Shown: positions 36,261-44,848, numbered from the stretch's first letter. The stretch is 64,000 nucleotides of DNA from Paenibacillus brasilensis (GCF_009363115.1 NZ_CP045298.1:2871001-2935000), one strand, 5' to 3'. A program made the numbers and translations. The notes: generated from the sequence alone by a model not told the origin.

Positions 36261-37109
36261 ATGAAGCTGATTCAACGTATCAAGGAAGGCGCTAATCGCG
36301 CTACAGAAAAGGCGCAGCATGCTGTCGAGATTAGTAAAATAAATTCGCAAATTACCGCAATTCAGCAGGAAATGGACGTTCATTTCTTGCGAATGGGTCA
36401 GATTTTTTATGAGGGCTACCGGGCATCTGATATGTCGGTGGCAGAAACGGAGATGACACAGCTATCCACCGCCTGTGATGAGCTTCAGGATGAAATTGAC
36501 GAGCTGCGCAGCAGAATTGCACAATTGAAGAACGCTCATCTATGCACCTGTGGGGCCGTTGTACCGCTGGATGCGAATTTTTGCCCAAAATGCGGACGCA
36601 AGCTAAATGAAGAGCAGGCTGCTTCCAAGCAAGTGGCTGCTGTGCGTGAAGAAATACCGACAGACGTCTACTCTTTTGATCTGCGCAAGCCGGAGGCAGC
36701 CAAGGATGCTGCACCTGCTTACACGGAGTATACAGAACATGAAGTAGTTGAGCGGCATGAACACGAGCAGGGCGGGCTGCATGAAATGTTCGAACCAGCC
36801 GCATCAGCCGGATCAGACCGCAATTATATGTCTGATTTTACACCGGAGGAAAAAGCGGCATTCGACGAAGAGTGGGAGCGCCGTCGTCAGGAAGAGATTG
36901 AGCAAGAGCACCTCCGTCTTGAAGAGCTGGAACGAGAGCGTGAGCGTCAGGAGGAGCTGGACGAGCGTATTCGATATTGGAAGGCGAATAACTCCGGGGC
37001 AGAGAAGCCAGCTACGCAAATACGTGAAAATGTAAAATGCCAAATTTGCACAGCGGAGCTGCCTAAAGGCTCCAAGTGGTGTCCGCGTTGCGGAGCTGAA
37101 CAGATTTGA
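36261..37109 (+). CDS. Coiled-coil protein with two zinc ribbons
   Basis: The 282-residue protein has an N-terminal coiled coil (EISKINSQITAIQQEMDVHFLRMGQIFYEGY), a first zinc ribbon (CTCGAVVPLDANFCPKCGRKL), an acidic Glu/Arg-rich helical middle, and a second ribbon at the end (CQICTAELPKGSKWCPRCGAEQ). No catalytic motif is visible. GGGGAGGAAATAACG sets the ATG at 36261. The following TrmB-like gene is 65 bp away and may be co-transcribed. The 35952-36260 gap holds promoter sequence (GGTATGATAGAG near 36012) but no gene I trust. Confidence 0.8.
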   Translation: MKLIQRIKEGANRATEKAQHAVEISKINSQITAIQQEMDVHFLRMGQIFYEGYRASDMSVAETEMTQLSTACDELQDEIDELRSRIAQLKNAHLCTCGAVVPLDANFCPKCGRKLNEEQAASKQVAAVREEIPTDVYSFDLRKPEAAKDAAPAYTEYTEHEVVERHEHEQGGLHEMFEPAASAGSDRNYMSDFTPEEKAAFDEEWERRRQEEIEQEHLRLEELERERERQEELDERIRYWKANNSGAEKPATQIRENVKCQICTAELPKGSKWCPRCGAEQI

Positions 37110-37174
37110 CGCAGCCGAACAGGCTGTCACAGGACACAGACAGAACGCCGGGCAGCATAGGGGGAACAGAGCAT

Positions 37175-37963
37175 ATGGAGCGTTTGTTGCATCATTTGCG
37201 AAATCTGGGCTTTACGGAAATGGAAGCAAAGGTCATGGTGGAGCTGTCGAGGCAAAATGCAGCCTCCGGCTATGAGGTGGCTAAGCGTCTGGGCGCATCG
37301 CGCTCCAACGTATATGCAGCTTTGCAGCGTCTGGCCGGACAGGGATATCTCAGAACCAGCACGGGAGAGCCTGTGCGCTACAGTATGCTGCCGTCAGGCG
37401 AATTGACCCGAATGATCGAGGGGCAGATGCAGGAGTCTCTGCGTGCCGTGGAGAAGGAAATGCCGAGAGCAGAGCCAGCCAAGCCGACCTTTTACAACGC
37501 GGAAGGCGACCGCAATGTGCTGGAGAGCCTGACACGTGAGCTGGAACGGGCGGAGCATGAGATTGTACTCGATTTGTGGCGAGAAGAAGCTGAACTGTTG
37601 CGGGCCGAATTGGAAAAAGCTGAAAAACGGGGCGTGCGCCTGCTATGGTCCTGTAATAACGGCGACAGCGTGCTGGGACCGTGGCTACCGTTTGCGGCTG
37701 GCAAAAATGGACAGGAACCGGCAGGACGCAAGTTTTCTTTTGTCGTTGATCGGCGCTGGTGCATGCTGGGGATGCGGGGAGAAAATTGCCTGACACAAGC
37801 ACTCATTACCGAGCATCCGGTCATGACAGGCCTGCTGCTGAATCATTTTGCCCAGGATCTCATCTTGTATGAGCTGGAGCATGATATGGGCAGCGAGCTG
37901 TCGACCCGGTATGGCTGGCGATATGAGGGCATTATCGGCAAATATATGTCAGCCGGAGAATAG
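37175..37963 (+). CDS. TrmB-family HTH regulator
   Basis: The product is 262 residues. The N-terminal winged helix MERLLHHLRNLGFTEMEAKVMVELSRQN...GYEVAKRLGASRSNVYAALQRLAGQGYL is typical of TrmB, followed by a coiled coil and a PLD-like sensor domain (EHEIVLDLWREEAELLRAELEKAEKRGVRLLW). AGGGGGAACAG supports ATG 37175; the frame is open from 37106. TrmB proteins sense sugars in archaea; in bacilli the ligands are mostly unknown. Confidence 0.87.
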   Translation: MERLLHHLRNLGFTEMEAKVMVELSRQNAASGYEVAKRLGASRSNVYAALQRLAGQGYLRTSTGEPVRYSMLPSGELTRMIEGQMQESLRAVEKEMPRAEPAKPTFYNAEGDRNVLESLTRELERAEHEIVLDLWREEAELLRAELEKAEKRGVRLLWSCNNGDSVLGPWLPFAAGKNGQEPAGRKFSFVVDRRWCMLGMRGENCLTQALITEHPVMTGLLLNHFAQDLILYELEHDMGSELSTRYGWRYEGIIGKYMSAGE

Positions 37964-37971
37964 TATAAGGA

Positions 37972-38604
37972 TTACCGGGAAGGAAGTTCCATCAGAGCCC
38001 GGCATATAGATGTAATATAGCCCGCTTTATGAGGTACGAATTGATCGGATGTGATCAGGCGGCGAGTTTTTTCCGGATTCGGTCCTGAAGTTATGCCGTG
38101 GGCTTCCAAAAAAGGAATGCGCCCTTCAAAAAGGGCCAGTGCTTGCTCTAGGTCTGCTTCGTACAGTCCGGCTACTTCCTCCTGCTGGAGACGATAAGCC
38201 TCCAATGGCTGGTTCCACAGTAATCCAAACACCGAGCTTACCTCGCGGTCCCAAAAGGATATGCCCTGTGCGGTTCCCTTGCTATCATACCGAACAGTCA
38301 TCAGCGGTGTTAATGAGGAAAAAGGGACGTGAATGCCCAACTCTTCCTCCAGTTCACGGGCTGCTTGAGATACATCCTCGCCTGCTGTTAAATGCCCGGC
38401 TGCTGTAATATCGTAGTATCCGGGGAAGGTGTCCTTCGAATCCTGACGCTGTTGGAAGAGCATCCGACGGCCTGTAAAGGTGTCTCGTGCCAGCCAGCAG
38501 TGAAAGGTATGGTGCCAATATCCTTTGGCATGTGCTTCTTGTCTTGAAGCAGTGCCAAGGGGCTTGTCTTCATCATCGTAGATATCCAGAAGCTCGCTAG
38601 TCAT
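37972..38604 (-). CDS. NUDIX hydrolase (isopentenyl-diphosphate-isomerase-like, YfcD type)
   Basis: The 210-residue protein has a complete NUDIX box, GHLTAGEDVSQAARELEEELGI (G-x5-E-x7-REUxEExGU), preceded by HHTFHCWLARD and FQQRQDSKDTFPGYYDIT, the IPP-isomerase-like core. It cleaves a nucleoside diphosphate linked to a moiety not deducible here. It is convergent with the TrmB gene, ending 8 bp from it. AGGAGGAATCCC lies before the ATG. Confidence 0.9.
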   Translation of the reverse strand: MTSELLDIYDDEDKPLGTASRQEAHAKGYWHHTFHCWLARDTFTGRRMLFQQRQDSKDTFPGYYDITAAGHLTAGEDVSQAARELEEELGIHVPFSSLTPLMTVRYDSKGTAQGISFWDREVSSVFGLLWNQPLEAYRLQQEEVAGLYEADLEQALALFEGRIPFLEAHGITSGPNPEKTRRLITSDQFVPHKAGYITSICRALMELPSR

Positions 38605-38777
38605 TGGGATTCCTCCTATAATCAGCTCAGATGTAAAAGGTCTATTTTACAGTATAACGTGTTTTCTGTTCTGAGGATATGTAGACAGCTGTGGAATGTG
38701 CGACGGCATTTGGGGTATGCTGGAAACATGGGATTTGCGCCATAAACTAGGTTTATGATCGAAAGGAGCGTTTTTAC

Positions 38778-39071
38778 ATGGAATGTATTGTACATTTTCG
38801 AGTCATGCATCCGGAGGAGCCCAAGGAGCTGCGCGGGCTGATTATGCTGGACAGCGGAGGCAAGCCAGGGATCGACCAAATCACAGATATGTTCAAAAAT
38901 ATGGGCTATGATGTGCGTCCGGATAACCCGGAGGAATTGATTTTCAAGCCAGTTGATGCCAGGGCAGACTATACATATATCCGGGTCATTGAGCTGGATA
39001 CGGGTGAGGAAGTCTATCATGAAGACCGAAATTTACGTGCGATCCTGGAAAATCTGCTGAACAAGCATTAA
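38778..39071 (+). CDS. Uncharacterised 97-residue protein
   Basis: Not recognised. The small acidic alpha/beta protein has GKPGIDQITDMFKNMGYDVRPDNPEELIF in the middle and a C-terminal helix RNLRAILENLLNKH, with no signal or membrane segment. GAAAGGAGCG gives a strong ribosome site. It is followed 72 bp later by a phosphatase gene in the same direction. Confidence 0.75.
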   Translation: MECIVHFRVMHPEEPKELRGLIMLDSGGKPGIDQITDMFKNMGYDVRPDNPEELIFKPVDARADYTYIRVIELDTGEEVYHEDRNLRAILENLLNKH

Positions 39072-39143
39072 GGATCAGGAGAGCTGTAGGATAAAATGAG
39101 ATAAAGCGATCCTGCTGTAATTCATAGGAACGGAGTAAAGAAT

Positions 39144-39845
39144 ATGAGATTGTATATCATCCGTCATGCAGATCCGGATTACCCGAACAACACCATCACC
39201 CCGGAGGGGCATCTGGAAGCCCGGGCACTGGCCAAACGCCTGTCCGATCACGGACTGGACCGCATTTATGCTTCGCCTATGGGGCGGGCTCTGGATACGA
39301 TGCGCTACACGGCCGATGCTCTCGGTATGACTCATGAAGTGGAGCACTGGACACAGGAGCTGGCCCTGAAGCTGGAGGAAACTCCATACGGTCGTCTATC
39401 CCATTGGGATCTGCCCGGTGAAGTGATCCGCTCTGAGCTGCCTCTTCCAACGCATGACACATGGAAGGAGATTTCCTATTATCAGGGAACGCAAAGTCCC
39501 GAAGTCTTCGAGCAGCTAAAGCTTCATTCCGATGAATTTTTGAAGCGCCAAGGCTTTGAGCGAATCGGGGGCCGATACCGGATTCTCAAGCATACCGAGG
39601 ATCGGGTGGCTGTATTCTGCCATGGCGGCTTCGGGTTAACCTGGCTTGCCCATCTGCTTGAGCTGCCTGTGGCTTTGGTCTGGTCCGGCTTTTGGATGCC
39701 GCCTAGCTCCGTAACTACGATCTTGTTTGATGAGCGCTCCAAGGAATGGGCTGTCCCTCGCTGCATCGGCTTCGGAGACGTCTCCCATCTGTATGCTGAG
39801 GGGTTGCCCGTCAGACCCCGGGGTATTATCACCAATTTTAATTAA
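39144..39845 (+). CDS. Histidine phosphatase family protein
   Basis: The 233-residue protein has the phosphoglycerate-mutase-like catalytic motif RHADPDYPNNTITPEGHLEA (His about 8), YASPMGRALDT, and the second catalytic His in VAVFCHGGFGLTWL. RHAD instead of RHGE suggests a phosphatase rather than a mutase. Substrate unknown. A terminator follows. Confidence 0.88.
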   Translation: MRLYIIRHADPDYPNNTITPEGHLEARALAKRLSDHGLDRIYASPMGRALDTMRYTADALGMTHEVEHWTQELALKLEETPYGRLSHWDLPGEVIRSELPLPTHDTWKEISYYQGTQSPEVFEQLKLHSDEFLKRQGFERIGGRYRILKHTEDRVAVFCHGGFGLTWLAHLLELPVALVWSGFWMPPSSVTTILFDERSKEWAVPRCIGFGDVSHLYAEGLPVRPRGIITNFN

Positions 39846-39881
39846 TCAGGCTTTCATCTGAATTGGCAAAAATAGCATGGC

Positions 39882-39920
39882 AAAACGGCTTAAGACAATG
39901 TTCGTCTTAAGCCGTTTTAT
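39882..39920. terminator. Bidirectional terminator between the phosphatase and mscL genes
   Basis: AAAACGGCTTAAGAC (39882-39896) pairs perfectly with 39904-39918; both strands carry T-runs. Confidence 0.92.
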
Positions 39921-39974
39921 TGTAAGAACTATGAGTTTGGACTGTCCGGGTGTATTCGTTTCACCTGAAATCAG

Positions 39975-40469
39975 CTAGCGTGCTTCCACGTACCCTTCCA
40001 GCTTGGAGGTGCAATGTGCGCAACGGGTAGCAGCTACAGGAATTTCCGACAAGCAATGGGGGCATTCCTTGATCGTTTTTTCCTGAGGAGGTTTTTCTTC
40101 CTCCTTACGCTTGAGCATATTAATCCCTTTGACCAGCAGGAACACGCAGAAGGCCACGATCATGAAGTCCAGCAGGACGTTAATGAACTGACCGTAGGCA
40201 AGAACTGCGATTCCCGCTTCTTTGGCTTGCGCCAAAGTCATGCGTGTACCATCAGCATTTAAAGGCTCGGCAGTTCTTAAAGCTACGTATAAGTCCGGAA
40301 AATTCATGCCGCCCAGCAGTTTGCCAATCGGAGGCATGATAATATCGTTTACTACAGAAGTAACAATCTTGCCAAACGCTCCACCGATGATAACACCGAC
40401 CGCGAGGTCGATTACATTCCCCCGTACAGCGAATTCTTTAAACTCTTTAATAAAACCTTTTCCGCTCAT
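39975..40469 (-). CDS. mscL: Large-conductance mechanosensitive channel with C-terminal zinc ribbon
   Basis: The product is 164 residues. Two membrane helices are clear: [33 protein letters not shown] and [22 protein letters not shown]. It opens on hypo-osmotic shock and saves the cell from bursting. Beyond the usual end (about 130 residues) there is a cysteine cluster, [18 protein letters not shown] (CX2C-X10-CX2C), likely zinc-binding. AAGAAGG favours ATG 40469 over the in-frame GTG at 40481. Confidence 0.95.
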   Translation of the reverse strand: MSGKGFIKEFKEFAVRGNVIDLAVGVIIGGAFGKIVTSVVNDIIMPPIGKLLGGMNFPDLYVALRTAEPLNADGTRMTLAQAKEAGIAVLAYGQFINVLLDFMIVAFCVFLLVKGINMLKRKEEEKPPQEKTIKECPHCLSEIPVAATRCAHCTSKLEGYVEAR

Positions 40470-40557
40470 ATGAGTGCTCACCTTCTTTACTTAAAATCAT
40501 TCATATATAATACATGCTATGTCAACGGAGGGCAATTCCAAATTGATTATTGCATTT

Positions 40558-40584
40558 TGTCACAAAATCACAGGTTCACTTGTC
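40558..40584 (+). promoter_or_regulatory. ECF41-type sigma-factor promoter
   Basis: TGTCACA (40558-40564), a 16-bp spacer and TGTC (40581-40584) lie just upstream of the carboxymuconolactone-decarboxylase-like gene. The consensus I recall for ECF41 sigma factors is TGTCACA-N16-CGTC, so only one base differs. It predicts autoregulation by the sigma factor at 41082. Confidence 0.7.
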
Positions 40585-40618
40585 TTCTAGGTGTAAACCA
40601 ATAATGGAGGCGATGATT

Positions 40619-41062
40619 GTGAGTTTAAGATTCAATTACAGAGTAGTGAGTCCAAGCACCTTTAAGGCGATGATGGAGATGGAAAAATATATTTCCGGTC
40701 GGTTTTCAGACAAGGTACTGTATGAGCTGCTGAAAATTAGAGTATCCCAAATCAATGGATGTTCCTATTGCCTGGATATGCATGCCAAGGATTTGCTCAA
40801 GCTGGGGGATTATGCTGACCACATTTTACAGCTTGCCCTGTGGCGTGAGGTTCCTTTGTTCACAGAAAAAGAACGTGCTATGCTTGAATTAGCTGAAGCG
40901 GTTACCCGTATCTCAGAACAAGGGGTGCCTACAGATCTGTATAATCGGGTCAGAGAGCATTTTACCGAGGAAGAATACGTGGATTTGATCACCGCAATTA
41001 ATGTTATTAACAACTGGAACCGGATTGCCATAGCGACAGGGATGTATCCGGGCATTCTTTAA
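40619..41062 (+). CDS. Carboxymuconolactone-decarboxylase/AhpD-like protein
   Basis: The 147-residue protein has the AhpD-type redox motif CSYCLDMH (CX2C with the following His) in a five-helix fold (LLKIRVSQINGCSYCLDMHAKDL). Family members reduce peroxides or decarboxylate lactones. The start is GTG 40619 with GGAGG at 8-nt spacing; the ATG at 40613 is too close. It sits 19 bp before an ECF41 sigma factor, the known genomic partner of this family, behind a matching promoter. Confidence 0.88.
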   Translation: MSLRFNYRVVSPSTFKAMMEMEKYISGRFSDKVLYELLKIRVSQINGCSYCLDMHAKDLLKLGDYADHILQLALWREVPLFTEKERAMLELAEAVTRISEQGVPTDLYNRVREHFTEEEYVDLITAINVINNWNRIAIATGMYPGIL

Positions 41063-41081
41063 TGGAACAGGGGGCCACGCT

Positions 41082-42011
41082 TTGACTGGCAAAGAACAAG
41101 GGATTGAACAGGAATCGGTGGATTTAAGCCTAGAGGAGCTGTATCAAAAATATCGCAAATATTCGTTTGCCATTGCTTATCGTATGCTTGGAACGGTTAC
41201 GGATGCCGAGGACGTAGTTCAAGACTGCTTTGTCGAGCTGGAGAATAAGCCCCTGAATGACATACAGAATCCCAAAGCCTATGTAGCCAAAATGACGATG
41301 AATCGGTGCCTGAATTTACTGAACTCTGCGCGTAAGCAAAGAGAGACGTATGTTGGGCAATGGTTGCCGGAGCCGCTTGGCGAAAGCGCAGATCTTCCTG
41401 CGGATTGGCTGGAGCGTAAGGATATGATTTCTTACGCTTTTCTCGTTCTGTTGGAGCAGCTAAAGCCGGTAGAACGTGCTGTCTTTGTGCTGAGGGAAGC
41501 TTTTCAATACGATTATAAAGATATTGCAGAATTACTGGGGAAGACGGAGAGTAACTGTCGTCAGCTGTTCAGTCGCTCTCGTCGTATTCTGTCTTCCGAG
41601 AAATCTGTCCTTCCCGTTCCGGCAAGTAACTCTAAAAATAATGCTTCCAGAATAAAGCTGCTGGAGCGCTTTACCTCCGCCTTTCTCGCCCACGATGTGA
41701 CTGCCATGCTGGAGCTACTGGCTGAGCAGCCCGCATTTGTGGCCGATGGTGGAGGCAACGTGCATACGGTGATGCGTCCGATGGTTGTACGCAAAGGCGT
41801 TCTCGCCCTGTTAACCTCTCGTCGGGTGCTGACCGCATTGCGGGAGAGAGAGCTAGTCCGCACTGTCATCAATGGCGAGATACAACTGGCATTTTTGAAA
41901 GAAGGTAAAGTAAAAGAAGTCTTATGTATCAGACTGACACCGGATGGGGAGCATATTCAGGATTTTTATTTAATGATCAATCCGGACAAGCTGGGGCATA
42001 TTCGTGTATGA
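41082..42011 (+). CDS. ECF41-family sigma factor (SigJ-like) with SnoaL-like C-terminal domain
   Basis: The 309-residue protein has sigma region 2 (YRMLGTVTDAEDVVQDCFVEL), region 4 (KPVERAVFVLREAFQYDYKDIAELLGKTESNCRQLFSRSRR), then about 130 residues of an NTF2/SnoaL-like extension. It carries the ECF41 hallmarks DGGG (VADGGGNVHTVMRP) and NPDKL (MINPDKLGHIRV). In studied members the extension replaces an anti-sigma factor and modulates activity. The start is TTG 41082 behind AGGGGGCC. No anti-sigma gene is near. Confidence 0.92.
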   Translation: MTGKEQGIEQESVDLSLEELYQKYRKYSFAIAYRMLGTVTDAEDVVQDCFVELENKPLNDIQNPKAYVAKMTMNRCLNLLNSARKQRETYVGQWLPEPLGESADLPADWLERKDMISYAFLVLLEQLKPVERAVFVLREAFQYDYKDIAELLGKTESNCRQLFSRSRRILSSEKSVLPVPASNSKNNASRIKLLERFTSAFLAHDVTAMLELLAEQPAFVADGGGNVHTVMRPMVVRKGVLALLTSRRVLTALRERELVRTVINGEIQLAFLKEGKVKEVLCIRLTPDGEHIQDFYLMINPDKLGHIRV

Positions 42012-42034
42012 GCAGAAAAAGCCGACATGCTACA

Positions 42035-42069
42035 AAAAACCTTGATTCCTTCTCAGGATCAAGGTTTTT
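42035..42069 (+). terminator. Terminator after the ECF41 gene
   Basis: AAAAACCTTGAT (42035-42046) pairs perfectly with ATCAAGGTTTTT (42058-42069). Confidence 0.9.
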
Positions 42070-42105
42070 GCTATCTTTAAATCTTGGTTAAATGCACATA
42101 AGTTC

Positions 42106-42444
42106 TCACAACTGCCGGGCTTGATGGAGGGCTAGATCACCCACCCAAGGAAGCTTGAGCCACTTGCCTTGTCCAGCATGAATGATCAGGACGATCCATA
42201 ATGCGATGCCTGCCAGCGTCAGCAGGGAAGCGAGTGGAGGGCCGAGTAGCGGAATGAGTCCTGCGAGCACATGCCCGATTATAAGGGCTACGAACAGAAA
42301 AATGGATTGCAGCGCGTGAAACAGTACGAACCGACTTTTCTTTTCCAGCAACACGAAGGCCAATGCACCAATGAATGCAAACAGGTAGCACAGGACAGCC
42401 GCTATATTTTCATCCATACCCGTGGAAGACTTGTAGACCGACAT
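42106..42444 (-). CDS. DUF4870/Tic20-like small membrane protein
   Basis: The 112-residue protein has three predicted membrane helices (ENIAAVLCYLFAFIGALAFVLLE, FLFVALIIGHVLAGLIPLLG, LLTLAGIALWIVLIIHAGQG) and the conserved KKSRFVLFHALQSI loop of DUF4870. Function unknown. The ATG at 42444 follows AAAGGGGGA; a TTG at 42453 is the alternative. Confidence 0.85.
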   Translation of the reverse strand: MSVYKSSTGMDENIAAVLCYLFAFIGALAFVLLEKKSRFVLFHALQSIFLFVALIIGHVLAGLIPLLGPPLASLLTLAGIALWIVLIIHAGQGKWLKLPWVGDLALHQARQL

Positions 42445-42572
42445 GTAAGGCAAATCCCCCTTTATAAGTTATTCATGCGCAGGCTCCGTACTATACAGGG
42501 TATGAGGACAGGAATGAAGGTTATGCCAACCCCGGCAAGAAAAGTTCAAGCTAAGCCACGTGTATAGAAATA

Positions 42573-42612
42573 GGGGTATCTCGAGCAAAACGCAAATTTA
42601 CAACACTAAGGA
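42573..42612 (+). repeat. Left copy of an inverted repeat flanking the DJ-1-like gene
   Basis: AGCAAAACGCAAATTTACAA (start 42584) continues CACTAAGGA. The complement recurs at 44380-44408 with three mismatches in 29 bp. Outward similarity (GGGGTA) goes on to about 42573. The remainder of 42445-42778 holds no gene. Confidence 0.75.
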
Positions 42613-42778
42613 ATTTTTCGTATAAAAATCCAGTTTTCACCACGCTAATGGTGTATCCGGCTTTGTTGCTATACCTGGTTCAACGGACGCTACGATTCCA
42701 ATGTGGTGACTTCTCTCGGATCAAAGAAAAAGAAGCATCCAGACCAGGTCGTCTGCGATGCTTCATTGGCTTCCCGTT

Positions 42779-44140
42779 TTATGCGGAAACGGTCTTTCTT
42801 CTTACGAAACGTCTGTCTGCCAAATAAACGACGAATAGAGACAACAAGCCGACACCAATTGGTATGCCGAATGCTTCGTATGAAAAAGACGCTCCTTCAA
42901 GCTTAAGCTGGCTTGTGGCACGGTACTCGAGCCGCTTGGCGGCGAATTTTGCCGTCGAGATATCTTCCTGCTTCGCCAAATCTTCAAATGCAGGCTCCAT
43001 CGCGAACCGCTCCGGCGCATCGCTGTGCAGGTAAAGCTGCTCAGCCTTCCCGCCGTTCTCGTTCCAGTTTCGGATATCGCCTGCAGCGCGCGTCTTAACG
43101 TCCGGCCCCACAAAAATCATTTTGTCGAGTTTCGGAGCATCCGCTATTTGATATCGGGCGATCAGATTCAGACCGTGCCGGGTAACGATTGGCTCGCGTT
43201 TGCTTGATATCGTCAATGTTGTCGTCGTACCGGAAGCCCCGTACGTGTCAAAAGCCGAGGACAACATCAGCTCGTCGGCCCCGTCATACAGCAGCACCCC
43301 ATTCTTTTTCTTACTCCATTGAAATGCATTGTTCAAGACATAGGCGATATCGCTCAATCCGGCCGTGAAAGGCTCCATTTGCGGATGCTGAACAAAATCG
43401 TAGGAAGGGTAATTCATTTCCTTCGCTACTTTCTTCGCTGTCGGCTCTCCCATTTGGTTGGATATGACGTACAGTGTGGCATCGATCCCCGAAGTCAGGC
43501 CGGCTGAGGAGACCATATTGCCATCAGGCACGAAACGCTGATCCCTTTTCCAAGTAATATCGGTGTATTTCTTTTCCAACCTGCCGATATCTCCCCAATG
43601 TGTTGCCGCAGATTTCCCGTTCAGTAGGCCTGTATCCGCCAAATTTTCCGCCCCATTACAGATGGACAACAAGGTCGTTTCCTTGCCGGAGTGCTTCCTT
43701 ATCCAATCGCGGACAGGCCTGTATTTCGCCTCATCCAAAATCGGCATGAAAGGGATCACGATTATATCTGGACCTTTGCCCGTCAATTTGTCCAATTCGT
43801 CGAAAGTATAATGCGGTGCGACATCAAGGCCGCCTGTCAACGATTTGATGTTTTTGTCGGGAGCTGCCGCAAACACATTGTACGAGCCCGTCAAAGAGAA
43901 CATCTCGTATGGTACGAGAAAATCGAACACCTCGGTCACTTCATTCGCCAAAATAACGGCCACTGTCGGCTTTTTCGAATCATAGGCAGGAGCTTGTATA
44001 CTTTGTAAAGAAGCAGGAACCGGCTTATCGTAAACCGACATAGCCTCCTGCATCGTGCTTATGAAACCGATCGCTCCGGTTCCTCCCACAACCAGAATAA
44101 AAACGCACACATATACGATGAAACGCCATACTTTTTTCAA
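42779..44140 (-). CDS. Membrane-anchored DJ-1/PfpI-family protein
   Basis: The 453-residue protein has an N-terminal membrane helix (IVYVCVFILVVGGTGAIGF), an extracytoplasmic DJ-1/PfpI (class I amidotransferase-like) domain and a C-terminal helix (IPIGVGLLSLFVVYLAD). The nucleophile elbow is LLSICNGAENLADTGLL with Cys, and TVAVILANEVTEVFDFLVPYEMF opens the domain. A second PfpI-like segment (GKSAATHWGDIGRLEKK) follows. Stand-alone relatives are chaperones, proteases or ligand-sensing domains of AraC-type regulators; here no DNA-binding domain exists. It is single and enclosed by inverted repeats, suggesting a mobile or acquired unit. Confidence 0.85.
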   Translation of the reverse strand: MKKVWRFIVYVCVFILVVGGTGAIGFISTMQEAMSVYDKPVPASLQSIQAPAYDSKKPTVAVILANEVTEVFDFLVPYEMFSLTGSYNVFAAAPDKNIKSLTGGLDVAPHYTFDELDKLTGKGPDIIVIPFMPILDEAKYRPVRDWIRKHSGKETTLLSICNGAENLADTGLLNGKSAATHWGDIGRLEKKYTDITWKRDQRFVPDGNMVSSAGLTSGIDATLYVISNQMGEPTAKKVAKEMNYPSYDFVQHPQMEPFTAGLSDIAYVLNNAFQWSKKKNGVLLYDGADELMLSSAFDTYGASGTTTTLTISSKREPIVTRHGLNLIARYQIADAPKLDKMIFVGPDVKTRAAGDIRNWNENGGKAEQLYLHSDAPERFAMEPAFEDLAKQEDISTAKFAAKRLEYRATSQLKLEGASFSYEAFGIPIGVGLLSLFVVYLADRRFVRRKTVSA

Positions 44141-44379
44141 TTACCTTCTCTCCCTTTTGATTTTTATAATTGATTATTTATCATTGCTTACTTTCTTAAT
44201 TCAAGGATAAAGGGGAGAAGGCAAATTAATAAACCGCCTGAAGACTATATTTTTCCCCGACTAAGGTCTAGGTAAAGGACTTTTTTCTCGAACAGCAGCC
44301 GAATACTTCTTTTAAGGATACGGGATAAAAATTTCGTTGGAACTTATTTAAGTGGCAATAATAAAAGGTGGTCTGAATC

Positions 44380-44408
44380 TCCTTAACGTTGTAAATCTGC
44401 GTTTTGCT
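44380..44408 (-). repeat. Right copy of the inverted repeat, abutting the IS231-like insertion
   Basis: On the minus strand this reads AGCAAAACGCAGATTTACAA then CGTTAAGGA. Its outer part (GGGGGTACCGCC) is interrupted by the 419-bp IS231-like element and resumes at 44838-44850. The 44141-44379 stretch is otherwise plain intergenic DNA. Confidence 0.72.
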
Positions 44409-44418
44409 GGCGGTACCC
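44408..44418 (+). repeat. Left 11-bp target-site duplication
   Basis: TGGCGGTACCC precedes the element end CATGCCC and recurs identically at 44838-44848. Confidence 0.9.
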
Positions 44419-44837
44419 CATGCCCATCAAGCTAAGAATAAAGAAAAAGGAACAGATGCTACCGTTCGTCACTTGATCCGAATCAATTGGCTTAGAACTG
44501 GATTTTGTAGCTGATTAGAGGCATCAAGCTGGCTACATAATCGTGCTAGGGGAGTCACAGCTACATGATCATTTAAAAAGACACATAAGGAAACCAAATC
44601 CTGCGCGGTATATTTGCTCTTTCGTTGGACGAAGCCAGCTTTTCTAGCGAGCTCCTCAAGTTGGGTAGGAGAAAAATGATGGTGAAGCTGTTGGGCTAGT
44701 AAATGCATTTCTTCGCTGATAGAAAGTGGAATAGAATTCATGGCAAACCATCCTTTCTATGGAAGTATGCTTGATATAGAAAGGATAGCTTATTTTTCCA
44801 GTTTGGGGTATAGATTCATCTTAGCTTGATGGGCATG
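44419..44837 (-). mobile_element. IS231-like (IS4-family) mini-element, 419 bp, internally deleted
   Basis: The ends are perfect 19-bp inverted repeats, CATGCCCATCAAGCTAAGA (44419-44437) and its complement (44819-44837). IS231 and its derived mobile insertion cassettes carry very similar ends (CATGCCCATCAA). The element is flanked by 11-bp direct repeats, the size IS231 produces. Inside is only the first part of a transposase gene, so movement would need a helper in trans. Confidence 0.88.
44469..44741 (-). pseudogene. IS4-family transposase, N-terminal stub
   Basis: The 90-codon frame starts at ATG 44741 (AAAGGATGG upstream). LLAQQLHHHFSPTQLEELARKAGFVQRKSKY and LVSLCVFLNDHVAVTPLARLCSQLDAS match the N-terminal region of IS4-type transposases. 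After about residue 76 the sequence (NQLQNPVLSQLIRIK) is the out-of-place end joined by deletion. No DDE residues remain. Confidence 0.82.
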
Positions 44838-44848
44838 TGGCGGTACCC
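44838..44848 (+). repeat. Right 11-bp target-site duplication
   Basis: TGGCGGTACCC directly follows the right element end GGGCATG; identical to 44408-44418. Confidence 0.9.
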
